A DNA stretch of 64,000 nt, from positions 1 through 64,000 of the forward strand of contig NZ_SPUM01000132.1 of assembly GCF_004614195.1 (NCBI RefSeq). The letters are read 5' to 3'. The position numbers and the translations under genes are program-made. This DNA comes from Massilia horti. GTDB lineage: Bacteria; Pseudomonadota; Gammaproteobacteria; Burkholderiales; Burkholderiaceae_D. Positions within the stretch are counted from its first letter, which is position 1, and every line of letters starts with the position of its first letter. Positions 6,787 to 15,819 of the stretch are shown piece by piece. The notes beneath the pieces are model-generated. The model worked only from the letters and a program-made list of their open reading frames with translations, made no database searches and was not told the origin of the DNA.

Positions 6787-9224
6787 TGAATCCCACTCAT
6801 GCCGCTTCCGACTGGATACGCTGGTTTGGCGATCTGGGCATCGACGACGTGCCGCTGGTCGGCGGCAAGAACGCGTCGCTCGGGGAAATGTACCGCAACC
6901 TCACGGCGCAGGGCGTGCGCGTGCCCAATGGCTTTGCCGTCACCGCGGCTGCCTATCGCGCCACCCTGGACCGGGCCAATGGCTGGCAGGCCCTGCACCA
7001 GACGCTGGACGGGTTAGACCCCGCCAACGTGGACGATCTGCGTCGCCGTGCACAGGCCGCGCGCGAGATCGTCTATTGTGCGCCGCTGCCGGGCGAACTC
7101 GTGAGCCAGATCGTCCAGGCGTACAGAAAATTGCGGGAGGAATACGGCGAACAGTTGACTGTGGCGGTGCGCAGCTCGGCCACGGCGGAAGATTTGCCGA
7201 CCGCGAGTTTTGCCGGCCAACACGAGACCTATCTCAATGTGGCGGGAGAGGCGCAGCTGCTCGACAGCGTGCGCCGCTGCTATGCCAGTCTGTTCAAGGA
7301 CCGGGCGATCGTCTACCGCATCGAGAATGGCTTTGACCATTACAAGGTGTACCTGTCGGTTGGCATCATGAAGATGGTGCGCTCGGACCTGGCGGCGGCC
7401 GGCGTGACCTTTACGCTGGATACCGAAACCGGCTTTCGCGACGTCGTCTTCATCACCGGCTCCTACGGACTGGGCGAAAACGTGGTGCAAGGCACGGTCG
7501 ATCCAGACGAGTTTTACGTCTTCAAGCCCACGCTGCGCAGCGGCCACCGCGCGGTATTGCGCCGTAGCCTGGGCAGCAAGGAAGTGCGGATGATCTATGC
7601 GCAGGATGCCGGGCGCGACACGACCAAAAATGTTCCGACCGCCCCACGCGAGCGTGAGCGCTTCTGCCTGTTCGACGACGAAGTGCTGCAACTGGCGGAC
7701 GCCGCGGTGCGCATCGAGGATCACTACAGCGCCCGCGCCGGCCACCCCGTGCCGATGGACATTGAATGGGCCAAAGACGGCATCGACGGCCAACTTTACA
7801 TGGTGCAGGCGCGGCCGGAAACGGTGGCCGCGCGCAAGACCGGCACCTTACTGGACGAATATCGGCTGGAATCCAAGGGCAAGGTGCTGGCCGCAGGGCG
7901 CGCAGTCGGCAGCAAGGTTGCCGCCGGGCGTGCCCGGGTAATCGATGATGTGCGCCAGCTGGGCCAGTTCCAACCCGGCGAAATCCTGGTGGCGGATACC
8001 ACGACACCTGACTGGGGCACGGTCATGAAGACGGCTGCCGCGATCGTGACCAATCGCGGCGGACGCACCGCGCACGCAGCGATCGTCGCGCGCGAGGTGG
8101 GCCTGCCCGCGATCGTCGGCTGCGGCAACGCCACCGAAGTCATCCGTACCGGCGACGAGGTCACAGTCTCGTGCGCGGAAGGTGACGTTGGCCAGGTCTA
8201 CGAGGGAAAGATCGCCTTCACTAAGACCTGCGTCGACCTGGCGAACCTGCAAATGCCGCGCACCCGGATGATGATCAACATCGGCAACCCCGACACGGCG
8301 TTCCAGACGCGCTTTCTGCCGAACGATGGTGTTGGCCTGGCGCGCATGGAGTTCATCGTCGCCGAGCACATCCGGATCCACCCCATGGCGCTGGTGCATC
8401 CGGAGCGCATCGGCGACCCGCAAACCCGGGCGCAGATCGAACGGCTCACGCACGACTATCCGGCACCGGGCGACTATTTCGTGCGCGAGCTATCCGAAGG
8501 CGTGGGCATGATCGCCGCGGCGTTCTATCCCAAGCCGGTGATCGTGCGCATGTCCGACTTCAAGACCAACGAATACGCGAGCCTGATCGGCGGCTCGTTC
8601 TTCGAGCCCGCGGAGCCCAACCCGATGCTCGGCTTTCGCGGCGCCGCACGCTACACCCATCCGGCCTATGCCGAAGGGTTCGCGCTCGAGTGCCGCGCGA
8701 TGCAAAGGGTGCGCGGCGAAATGGGCCTGTCCAACGTGCGCCTGATGATTCCGTTCTGCCGGCGCGTCAAGGAAGCCGAAGACGTGCTGCGCAGGATGGC
8801 GGAGCTGGGCCTGCAACGCGGCAAGGATGGTCTCGAAATCTACGTGATGTGCGAAATTCCCAACAACGTGATCCAGCTCGATGCTTTCGCGCCGCTGTTC
8901 GACGGCTTTTCGATCGGGTCGAACGACCTGACCCAGCTGGTGCTGGGCGTGGACCGCGATTCGGAGATCGTGTCCTTCGATTTCGACGAGCGCGACCCCG
9001 GCGTGCTCGACATGCTGAGGCTGACCGTCGTCGGTGCCAAACGCAACGGGCGGCATGTCGGCATCTGCGGGCAGGCGCCATCGGACTATCCCGAGGTGGC
9101 GCGCTTTCTGGTAGAGCAGGGCATCGAGTCGATCAGCCTGAACCCGGATTCCGTGGTTGCAACAGTGCGCAACCTGGTCCAGTTCGAGCGCGAACTGGGC
9201 ATTGCGCCGCGGCCGCCAGCCTGA
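6786..9224 (+). CDS. ppsA: Phosphoenolpyruvate synthase
   Basis: An 812-residue PEP synthase (pyruvate, water dikinase): pyruvate + ATP to PEP + AMP + phosphate in gluconeogenesis. Three domains are visible in order: the N-terminal ATP-grasp domain (VPLVGGKNASLGEMY; AVRSSATAEDLPTASFAGQ), the phosphohistidine domain with GGRTAHAAIVARE (catalytic H430), and the C-terminal PEP/pyruvate barrel (GVGLARMEF; FSIGSNDLTQLVLGVDRDS; GICGQAPSDYP with the active-site Cys). Length agrees with E. coli PpsA (792). The usual regulatory kinase/phosphatase gene ppsR is not adjacent. A phosphofructokinase follows on the same strand, which pairs a gluconeogenic and a glycolytic enzyme. An inverted repeat overlaps the start. 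Confidence 0.97.
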   Translation: MNPTHAASDWIRWFGDLGIDDVPLVGGKNASLGEMYRNLTAQGVRVPNGFAVTAAAYRATLDRANGWQALHQTLDGLDPANVDDLRRRAQAAREIVYCAPLPGELVSQIVQAYRKLREEYGEQLTVAVRSSATAEDLPTASFAGQHETYLNVAGEAQLLDSVRRCYASLFKDRAIVYRIENGFDHYKVYLSVGIMKMVRSDLAAAGVTFTLDTETGFRDVVFITGSYGLGENVVQGTVDPDEFYVFKPTLRSGHRAVLRRSLGSKEVRMIYAQDAGRDTTKNVPTAPRERERFCLFDDEVLQLADAAVRIEDHYSARAGHPVPMDIEWAKDGIDGQLYMVQARPETVAARKTGTLLDEYRLESKGKVLAAGRAVGSKVAAGRARVIDDVRQLGQFQPGEILVADTTTPDWGTVMKTAAAIVTNRGGRTAHAAIVAREVGLPAIVGCGNATEVIRTGDEVTVSCAEGDVGQVYEGKIAFTKTCVDLANLQMPRTRMMINIGNPDTAFQTRFLPNDGVGLARMEFIVAEHIRIHPMALVHPERIGDPQTRAQIERLTHDYPAPGDYFVRELSEGVGMIAAAFYPKPVIVRMSDFKTNEYASLIGGSFFEPAEPNPMLGFRGAARYTHPAYAEGFALECRAMQRVRGEMGLSNVRLMIPFCRRVKEAEDVLRRMAELGLQRGKDGLEIYVMCEIPNNVIQLDAFAPLFDGFSIGSNDLTQLVLGVDRDSEIVSFDFDERDPGVLDMLRLTVVGAKRNGRHVGICGQAPSDYPEVARFLVEQGIESISLNPDSVVATVRNLVQFERELGIAPRPPA

Positions 9225-9327
9225 GCCGCCATGGTATAGTCACCGGAACAAGAGCCTGCCTGCCGGCGTGCCGTCGCTTCTTCGTTCGGCGTCGCATCCG
9301 GCGCGGCTCGCAGATCGCTTGAAGGAA

Positions 9328-9357
9328 ATGGCTATGGCAATGGTTTTGTCCTCATGA
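9328..9357 (+). other. Possible leader peptide coupled to the phosphofructokinase gene
   Basis: A 9-codon reading frame (MAMAMVLSS) whose TGA overlaps the next ATG as ATGA. GAAGGA at 9321-9326 has good spacing to the second ATG (9334). The phosphofructokinase ATG at 9354 itself lacks a close Shine-Dalgarno, so ribosomes may reach it by finishing this short frame. No protein function is proposed. Confidence 0.35.
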
Positions 9358-10478
9358 GCAATCCTGTCACCCGCATCGGCATCATTACCGGCGGCGGTGA
9401 CGCACCGGGCCTGAACGCCGTGATCCGCGCCGTGGTGTTATCAAGCGACCAGCTCGGCTGGGAGTGCTACGGCATCCGCGACGGTTTCAATGGCCTGCTG
9501 GCGCCGCAAACGTGCATCGGCGAGCCCGTGCGGCGCCTCACGCCGGATGACGTGCATGCGATCGCCCACCTCGGCGGCACCATTCTCGGCACCACCAACC
9601 ATGGCAACCCCATGCGCTATCCCGTCCAGCAGCCGGACGGCAGCATCGCCGAGGTGGACCGCACCGACGAGGTCGCCGCGCTGTGCGGCGAACGCGGACT
9701 GGACGCGCTGGTGATCATCGGCGGCGACGGCTCGATGGGCATCGCCGAGTGCCTGCACCGCAAGGGATTGCGCGTGGTCGGCGTGCCCAAGACCATCGAC
9801 AATGACCTCGATCATACCTTCTCGACCTTCGGGTTCGATACGGCGGTCGGCTTTGCCACCGAATGCATCGACCGGCTCCACACCACGGCGCATAGCCAGC
9901 ACCGGGTGATGGTGGTTGAAGTGATGGGCCGCTACGCCGGCTGGATTGCACTGCATGCCGGCATGGCTGGCGGGGCACACGCGATCCTGCTGCCCGAAAT
10001 TCCGTTCGACATCGGCGTCGTCGCCGCTGCGGTCCATGCGCGCGATGCGGCGGGTGGCCGCTACTCGATCGTGGTGGTGGCCGAAGGGGCGCAGGCGGCT
10101 ACCGGAGAACGCCAACTGCGCGAAGCGGCCGGCGCCGGCCACGCCGAGCGCCTGGGCGGCATCGGCGCCTGGGTCGAATCCGAGCTGGGACAACGTACAG
10201 GCAAGGAATGCCGCAGCGTGGTGCTCGGCCACCTGCTGCGCGGTGGCAGTCCGTCGGCGTTCGACCGGGTTATCGCGTCGCGTTTTGGCGCGGCGGCGGT
10301 GCGCGCGCTGGCGCGCGGACAGGCCGGCGTGATGGTGGCGCTGGGAGGCGACGGGATCGAGTCCGTCGCGCTGTCGCAGGTGGCAGGGCGCACCAAGTGT
10401 GTTCCAGTGGACAGCGACACGGTGCTCACCGCGTGCGAGCTGGGCATTTGCCTCGGCAACGCCCCTGTGCCAACTTAA
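9354..10478 (+). CDS. 6-phosphofructokinase (group III-type, mixed nucleotide signature)
   Basis: A 374-residue phosphofructokinase. Seen: IITGGGDAPGLNAVIRA (phosphoryl donor loop), IGGDGSM, PKTIDNDLDHT (catalytic Asp in TIDND), VVEVMGRYAGWIA (fructose-6-phosphate site) and LGHLLRGGSPSAFDR. In E. coli numbering, residue 104 is Gly, as in ATP-using enzymes, while residue 124 is Lys, as in PPi-using enzymes. This G/K combination is known in the group III ATP-PFK/PPi-PFK branch, so ATP use is more likely but not certain. It sits downstream of ppsA. If the enzyme used PPi it would be reversible and fit a gluconeogenic neighbour. Translation is probably coupled to a short upstream frame. Confidence 0.9.
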   Translation: MSNPVTRIGIITGGGDAPGLNAVIRAVVLSSDQLGWECYGIRDGFNGLLAPQTCIGEPVRRLTPDDVHAIAHLGGTILGTTNHGNPMRYPVQQPDGSIAEVDRTDEVAALCGERGLDALVIIGGDGSMGIAECLHRKGLRVVGVPKTIDNDLDHTFSTFGFDTAVGFATECIDRLHTTAHSQHRVMVVEVMGRYAGWIALHAGMAGGAHAILLPEIPFDIGVVAAAVHARDAAGGRYSIVVVAEGAQAATGERQLREAAGAGHAERLGGIGAWVESELGQRTGKECRSVVLGHLLRGGSPSAFDRVIASRFGAAAVRALARGQAGVMVALGGDGIESVALSQVAGRTKCVPVDSDTVLTACELGICLGNAPVPT

Positions 10479-10536
10479 CAGCGGCGTCAGGACAGCTGCG
10501 GGCTATACTATTTCGAAACAGCACCGTGGGAGAACG

Positions 10537-11868
10537 ATGGAAAGCTGGATCGAACGCAGGCGGCAAACCGACGAACCGACCTATCAGGCCAAACCTTTCA
10601 ACGCGCAGGGCGCCGAAGCGGAATTTCTGCGCGACCGGGCGCGCGTCATCCATTGCGCGGCGTTTCGCCGTTTGCAATCGAAAACCCAGGTGCTGGGCAT
10701 CGGCGAAAGCGATTTCTATCGCACGCGCCTGACCCATTCCCTGGAAGTGGCGCAGATCGGCAGCAGTATCCGCCATGTGTTGCATAGTGCCGGCGCCGCA
10801 CAGCCATGGCACGCCTATCTGCCGCCGCCCGCGCTGGTCGAAGCGGTCGGCCTGCTGCATGACCTGGGCCATCCACCGTTTGGGCATGGCGGCGAGGTGG
10901 CGCTTAATTTCCTGATGAAGGATCATGGAGGGTTCGAAGGCAATGCCCAGACCCTGCGCATTATGGCGCGGCTCGGCGAATATTCGTCCGAGCATGGCCT
11001 CGACCTCACGCGGCGCGCGATGCTGGGCGCAATGAAATATCCCTGCCTGTATTCGGAGCTGGCGGTGCCCGAGCATGACGGCATACGGCCAGCCGATTGC
11101 AAGCCGCCGAAGTGCATTTATGACGAAGAAGCGGCGGTGCGGGACTGGATATTGCAGCCCTTGTCAAATGCGGACCAGGCCCGGTTCGTCCAGTTCTCTG
11201 TGCGGGAAGTGCGCGGACGCCGCGTGGCGACGTCGTTGCACAAGTCATTCGACACGTCGATTATGGAGTTGGCCGACGACATCGCATATGGCGTCCACGA
11301 TTTCGAGGATGCGCTGGCGTTGCAGCTGATCGATGAAAAGCGCTGGCATGGCGAGGTTTCGCCCGCGATTTTCGAATGTGCCAGGGACGGGATTGCGGGG
11401 CAGGGGACGGAATTTTATCGGGCCAAGCTCTTTTCGCATTCGGACAAGGAGCGCAAGCACGCGATCAGCAAGCTGGTGGACTATTTCGTGTCCAGCGTGA
11501 TCGTTACCGAAAAGCCGGATTTCAGCGCGCCGCTGTTTCGCTATAACGCGGCGCTGCCAGCCGAGCAGGCGCACGTGCTGCGGATACTGAAGGAGTTTGT
11601 GTTCGATCAGGTGATCCGGCGACCGCAGGTCCAGGCCATGGAATTCAAGGGCCAGCGGATCGTGCGGCGCCTGTTTGAAGCGCTGTACGAAAACCTGGGT
11701 CGCCTGCTGCCGCGCGACACGGCCAAGGACTTCGAAGAGTGCGCGAGCGAGCGCGGGAAGATGCGGATCGTGTCGGATTACATCTCGGGCATGACGGACA
11801 GCGATGCGACCCGGCTCTATCATCGGCTGTTCAGTCCTGACGTGGGGTCGATCTACGACCGGATCTGA
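10537..11868 (+). CDS. dgt: Deoxyguanosinetriphosphate triphosphohydrolase-like protein
   Basis: A 443-residue HD-domain dNTPase (dNTP to deoxynucleoside + triphosphate). Seen: FRRLQSKTQVLG near the N-terminus, the first HD ligand in TRLTHSLEVAQIG, LLHDLGHPPFGHGGE with the HD pair and extra His residues, and ELADDIAYGVHDFEDAL with the last metal Asp. The start at 10537 follows GGGAGAACG. It lies 58 bp after the phosphofructokinase on the same strand. A TATACT box at 10504-10509 could be its own -10 element. Cytosolic; likely limits the dNTP pool or phage replication. Family assignment is firm. Confidence 0.92.
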   Translation: MESWIERRRQTDEPTYQAKPFNAQGAEAEFLRDRARVIHCAAFRRLQSKTQVLGIGESDFYRTRLTHSLEVAQIGSSIRHVLHSAGAAQPWHAYLPPPALVEAVGLLHDLGHPPFGHGGEVALNFLMKDHGGFEGNAQTLRIMARLGEYSSEHGLDLTRRAMLGAMKYPCLYSELAVPEHDGIRPADCKPPKCIYDEEAAVRDWILQPLSNADQARFVQFSVREVRGRRVATSLHKSFDTSIMELADDIAYGVHDFEDALALQLIDEKRWHGEVSPAIFECARDGIAGQGTEFYRAKLFSHSDKERKHAISKLVDYFVSSVIVTEKPDFSAPLFRYNAALPAEQAHVLRILKEFVFDQVIRRPQVQAMEFKGQRIVRRLFEALYENLGRLLPRDTAKDFEECASERGKMRIVSDYISGMTDSDATRLYHRLFSPDVGSIYDRI

Positions 11869-11922
11869 AAGATGCGACATGGGCAAGCCAGGCACAGGGC
11901 GCCGATGGAACTCAGCGGACGA

Positions 11923-14088
11923 TCAAGCAGTTTGCTGCACAGGCTCGGCTGGCGATGAAGGGGCTCGCACCATCTCCGGTACCTTAACGTCTTGTGCAAT
12001 CTTACCGCCCACTAATATAATGACTCGACTTGCGCTTGCTATAGTCTCAGGGCGGTGTGCAATTATCACACGCGTTATGTTGAGAGCGCGTACAGCCAAG
12101 TTAACTTGCCGTTCTTTCTCGATGTCAAGGTGACTGGTTGCTTCGTCCAAGAAAAGAATGCGCGGCCGCTTGTAAAGTGCGCGAGCCAGCAGGATTCGCT
12201 GCTTCTGCCCACCTGATAGGACTGTGCCCATGTCTCCCACCAAGGTGTTGTATCCCATCGGCATTGCAGCAATGTCTATCGCGACTGCCGCCAGTTCCGC
12301 GCATTGTTCGATCCAGGTCTGGCTCGCATGAGGATCAAAAAAGCTGATGTTATCAGCGATTGAACCGGCAAAAAGGACGTCGTCTTGTAACACCGTGCCA
12401 ACCATCTGGCGAACAGCGTCCAGGCCTAGATGGTCGATCGGAATACCACCAAGTTTGATTTCACCCTCGGTTACGGGTAAGACGCCCAACAAAACGTTGA
12501 TGAGAGTTGTTTTACCGCCCCCGGATGGGCCAACGATGGCGACCGATTCGCCCGGAGCCAATTCAAAATCGACGCCATTGAGCACGTAGGGTTCCTGTGC
12601 GCCATATCGAAAGCGCAGTCCACGCACGCCGAGGCTAGGTTTGATCGTGTCTGGATCAACCAAGTTTTTTGCATCAGTTGATTCCGGTTCGGCCAATACA
12701 ATGTCGGCAAGTCGTTCACCTTGGATACGCAACATCTTTAGTTCAAAGAATTTGTCGATCAGGCTGCTTACCCGACTGCCGAATTGTCCTTTGTAGGCGC
12801 TAAACGCCATCAGCACGCCTACGCTGAAATTTCCATCGAGGACAGCGCGTGCACCTAACCAGATGATCAGGATGTTTTCGGCGCCAAACAGCAGGCCATT
12901 GAGCAACTTGTAAAGGAGTTGTAATTTTTGAGTACGCAGTTCCGCGTTGATCTGATCGACGACAAGTGTGAGCCAGCCGGAACGGCGCTCGTCCTCCCGT
13001 CGAAACAGTTTGATGGTCTTTACGCCGCGAACAGTTTCGAGGAAGTGACTTTGCTGTCGCGCGGCGTGGACAATTTGTTCTTCGGTTGCCTGGCGCAGCG
13101 GACGATACCAGGCCCAGCGACCTGCAGCATAAAGCAGCATTGCTGTAATGGTTACCGCTGTCAGCATCGGACCGTAAAGGAACATAATGCCCAGCGTGAT
13201 GAAGGTCATGAGCCCGTCGAGAACGGCCTCAATCAACGACGTGGTCAACACATGTTGGATCTGGTCCGTGGCGCCAAAGCGCGACACTACGTCGCCCAAA
13301 TGGCGCTTCTCGAAATACGGTACGGGCAGGCGCAACAGGTGAGCGAAGACGTTGGCACGCCACTGCAAACTCAATGTCGTGCTCATGTAGAGCAGTACCC
13401 AAGCTCGCAGGGCGCTAACCGCTTGCTGCATCAACATGAGCAAACCGAATCCTAGCGCCAACGTGGTCAGAAGGTCACGATCAGCCGAAGTGATCACATT
13501 GTCGATCACCCACTGCAGGAAGAAAGGGGAGATTAGCGCGAAAACTTCAAGCGCAAGTGCGAGTGCCAAGACCTGTGCGCACGACGCGAATAGGCCAGTC
13601 ACGCGGCCAAGCAGAGTGCTTAGGCGGAACGGTGTGCGCTCATCCAGTTGCTTGAATTCGGCGCCAGGCCAACATTCGAGGGCAACTCCTGTGAACGCCT
13701 TTGAGACGTCCTCGAGCGGGAGTGTGCGTACGCCGAAAGCGGGATCGAAGATCGTGACGTCCTTCGTGCGAACATCTTTGAGGACCACGAAATGATTGAA
13801 GTTCCAGTGCAAAATACAGGGACATCTTAGCTTGCCTAAGTCATCCAGATCGAGCTTTAGCGGACGGGTGCCGAGTCCCAATTGACCTGCGACCTGGATG
13901 AGACCGGCGAGGGTCGCGCCTTTGAGCGAAATCGGGAAGCGGCGCCGCAGGCCGGCCAGGTCGGCCCGATAGCCGTGAAAGCCGGCAATCATCGCAAGGC
14001 ATGCCAGGCCACACTCCGTTGCTTCAGTTTGCAGTATCAGTGGCAGGCGGGAACCGAAGCCGAAGGATATCCTGTCCTGAAGGAGCAT
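11923..14088 (-). CDS. Peptidase-containing ABC transporter for a double-glycine bacteriocin (CvaB-like)
   Basis: About 721 residues from the ATG at 14088, which has AAGGA 8 bases upstream (a longer TTG reading to 14130 is less likely). Domains: C39 peptidase at about residues 15-140 with Q20, C26 (ATECGLACL), H99 (HWNFNHFVV) and D115 (IFDPAFG); a six-helix membrane domain at about 160-450; an ATPase with GPSGGGKTT near 517, signature LSGGQKQR near 622 and LFLDEATSHLD. Such transporters cut leaders after Gly-Gly and export the core peptide. It is next to an HlyD adaptor and divergent from a double-glycine precursor, so it should serve as maturation and export pump. Outer-membrane TolC is not encoded here. 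GC content is lower than the flanks. Confidence 0.93.
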   Translation of the reverse strand: MLLQDRISFGFGSRLPLILQTEATECGLACLAMIAGFHGYRADLAGLRRRFPISLKGATLAGLIQVAGQLGLGTRPLKLDLDDLGKLRCPCILHWNFNHFVVLKDVRTKDVTIFDPAFGVRTLPLEDVSKAFTGVALECWPGAEFKQLDERTPFRLSTLLGRVTGLFASCAQVLALALALEVFALISPFFLQWVIDNVITSADRDLLTTLALGFGLLMLMQQAVSALRAWVLLYMSTTLSLQWRANVFAHLLRLPVPYFEKRHLGDVVSRFGATDQIQHVLTTSLIEAVLDGLMTFITLGIMFLYGPMLTAVTITAMLLYAAGRWAWYRPLRQATEEQIVHAARQQSHFLETVRGVKTIKLFRREDERRSGWLTLVVDQINAELRTQKLQLLYKLLNGLLFGAENILIIWLGARAVLDGNFSVGVLMAFSAYKGQFGSRVSSLIDKFFELKMLRIQGERLADIVLAEPESTDAKNLVDPDTIKPSLGVRGLRFRYGAQEPYVLNGVDFELAPGESVAIVGPSGGGKTTLINVLLGVLPVTEGEIKLGGIPIDHLGLDAVRQMVGTVLQDDVLFAGSIADNISFFDPHASQTWIEQCAELAAVAIDIAAMPMGYNTLVGDMGTVLSGGQKQRILLARALYKRPRILFLDEATSHLDIEKERQVNLAVRALNITRVIIAHRPETIASASRVIILVGGKIAQDVKVPEMVRAPSSPAEPVQQTA

Positions 14089-14138
14089 CGTAATTCCTTT
14101 TGTTCCTGAAGACCGAGCACAGGCACTCAATGTATGAG

Positions 14139-15416
14139 TCAGAGTTTTCCGGTAAGGCTATATAGGGGTTCAAACACCCATTCATAAAGCTTGCGTCGCT
14201 CATGAAGGATGTCAGCGTCGACCAGCATCCCGGCTTGCAACGGCAAAGGCTTGCCGTAGGCAGTGATGGTCTGGCTAGCTAAGCTCACGGTAATCCGGTA
14301 AAACGGCTCGTTACTGCTAATGGCAGAAACAGGTGTGTCTGCCAGTTCGCGGGCGGATAACGCTACCTGAGAAAGTGTGGCGACGACGCCGTGGGCGTGG
14401 CCAAATTTTTGGTAGGGATAGGCCTGATAGCGGAGAAGGACATGATCGCCCGGACGGATAAATCCGACTGCTCTACTTGGGGCAAACAGATGCGCTTGCA
14501 AAACGGAACCGTCGGGGATGATGCTGACGAGCGGCTTGTCGCCATCAACTGCTTGTCCGATCTCAGCCGTCACTGCGCTTGCAATCCCGCTTTCGTGCGC
14601 GATAATCGCAGTCAGACGTTTGCCTTCGCTTTCTGTCCATTCCTGATCGGTACTTGCGATAAGACGTTCAATCTGAGCCAACTGCGTCTGTTGCCTGAGT
14701 GGCAGGCTATCCAGTTCGCTTTGCTGGCTCTGGAGTTCTCGCTGGACGTTAAGCTGATCCCGTTCCAGGGCTTTAAGCCGATTGCGTTGTTCGAGAAAGT
14801 CGGCTTGCTTTTGCTGATAAATTTCAGTGGAAATAAATCCCTGGGCGAGCAATTGCGCAGCTCGCCTAACTGCCGCCTCGGCCAAGTCGTTGCGCGACCG
14901 TTGACCCGCGATCTGATTTATTAGATTCGCCTGCTCGGCCTGAAATCCAGCGATCTTCTTCCGCAACACGCTTGCTTCGTCCTGTTGAAGCTGCCGGGTG
15001 TGGCGTAGCTCATCGCTTAATGATTGTTTGCGCAGTGCGACCTGTCGGCTGATGTTTGCCTGGATGTCGTGTTGAGTGCTGCTCTGTCGTTCACTGGATG
15101 TAACGAACAGAACCTCTCCCTTCTTGATCCATTGGCCTTCGCGAACGTGCTTCTCTAAAACAATTCCCGGCTGAGATGCATAAATTCTAAGTTGCCCAGC
15201 GTCGGGAATTAGTTGTCCGATAACAGTACTTCGCTTCGTATAGCTGCCAAACGCCACAAACGAAGCGACTAGCAGTGCCATGGCTACCGTTATTCCTGTC
15301 AAGACGCGGAAGGACAGAGGCCGGATTTGTACGATCTCACCGAGCCACTGGACTTTGTTTGCGTTGATAGCGGCGCTTCGGAAGAGTGGTGTCGAGCTCA
15401 CGGTTGGCGTTTCCAT
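14139..15416 (-). CDS. HlyD/CvaA-family secretion adaptor
   Basis: A 425-residue periplasmic adaptor. One N-terminal membrane helix lies at about residues 36-57 (GITVAMALLVASFVAFGS). A lipoyl/barrel half (GQLRIYASQPGIVLEKHVREGQWIKKGEVLF) follows, then a long Gln-rich coiled coil at about 110-260, then the second half (SAVTAEIGQAVDGDKPLVSIIPDG; FIRPGDHVLLRYQAYPYQKFG) and the typical end GMLVDADILHERRKLYEWVFEPL of bacteriocin exporters. It should link the inner-membrane ABC pump to TolC. The transporter gene starts 50 bp downstream, so the two form an operon. The start has AGG about 9 bases upstream. Confidence 0.92.
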   Translation of the reverse strand: METPTVSSTPLFRSAAINANKVQWLGEIVQIRPLSFRVLTGITVAMALLVASFVAFGSYTKRSTVIGQLIPDAGQLRIYASQPGIVLEKHVREGQWIKKGEVLFVTSSERQSSTQHDIQANISRQVALRKQSLSDELRHTRQLQQDEASVLRKKIAGFQAEQANLINQIAGQRSRNDLAEAAVRRAAQLLAQGFISTEIYQQKQADFLEQRNRLKALERDQLNVQRELQSQQSELDSLPLRQQTQLAQIERLIASTDQEWTESEGKRLTAIIAHESGIASAVTAEIGQAVDGDKPLVSIIPDGSVLQAHLFAPSRAVGFIRPGDHVLLRYQAYPYQKFGHAHGVVATLSQVALSARELADTPVSAISSNEPFYRITVSLASQTITAYGKPLPLQAGMLVDADILHERRKLYEWVFEPLYSLTGKL

Positions 15417-15459
15417 TTCTTAACCTGGCAGCCCATATTGAGCCTTGTCGGGTAGCAAG

Positions 15460-15618
15460 ATGTTGAAGCGTATCAAATTTCTTTATCAGCTGGCCGATCA
15501 GCGGGCACTAACAAAGTACGAACTGTGCCTGATTCCACTACTACGCCTCAACTTGTTTTCTGTCCGTAAACAAACTTGCTTGGAGAATGAGTTGACGATG
15601 GTCAAAGACAGAGTTTAA
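15460..15618 (+). CDS. Possible 52-residue ORF in the divergent intergenic region
   Basis: An open frame of 52 codons from ATG 15460 (MLKRIKFLYQLADQRAL...) to TAA. The product is basic and amphipathic, with two Cys, no signal peptide and no Gly-Gly leader. The ribosome site is weak (GGGTAG). It lies in the 403-bp gap between the exporter operon and the precursor gene, where promoters in both directions are expected, so it may be chance. If real, an immunity or regulatory peptide is possible, but nothing in the sequence proves it. Confidence 0.25.
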   Translation: MLKRIKFLYQLADQRALTKYELCLIPLLRLNLFSVRKQTCLENELTMVKDRV

Positions 15619-15819
15619 TACCCACAGCTGATGCTTTTTTTGATTGACATATCGCAACTTTTGTTCTCATTTCGATACCGGTCCGAGAAATAAATATATA
15701 CTTGAAGCAACCAATATTCCTTGAAAGAAATTTTTGGGGTATATGGTAACGTCAGTAATGAGATAACTGAAGGGCAATTTCGCAAATATTTCTTATTTAC
15801 TTGTAAAAGGAGAAAAATC
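15619..15819. promoter_or_regulatory. AT-rich upstream region of the precursor gene
   Basis: Very AT-rich compared with the rest of the window. Candidate elements on the plus strand include TTGACA at 15642-15647 and TTGAAA at 15721-15726 with TATGGT at 15742-15747 (15-base spacing), but none is a convincing full promoter. The exporter operon must also be driven from this gap. AAGGAG at 15807-15812 is the ribosome site of the precursor. Confidence 0.4.

Noticed and set aside
14089..14130. TTG start adding 14 residues to the ABC exporter
   Set aside because: The ATG at 14088 has AAGGA at good spacing and gives the normal distance to the catalytic Cys.
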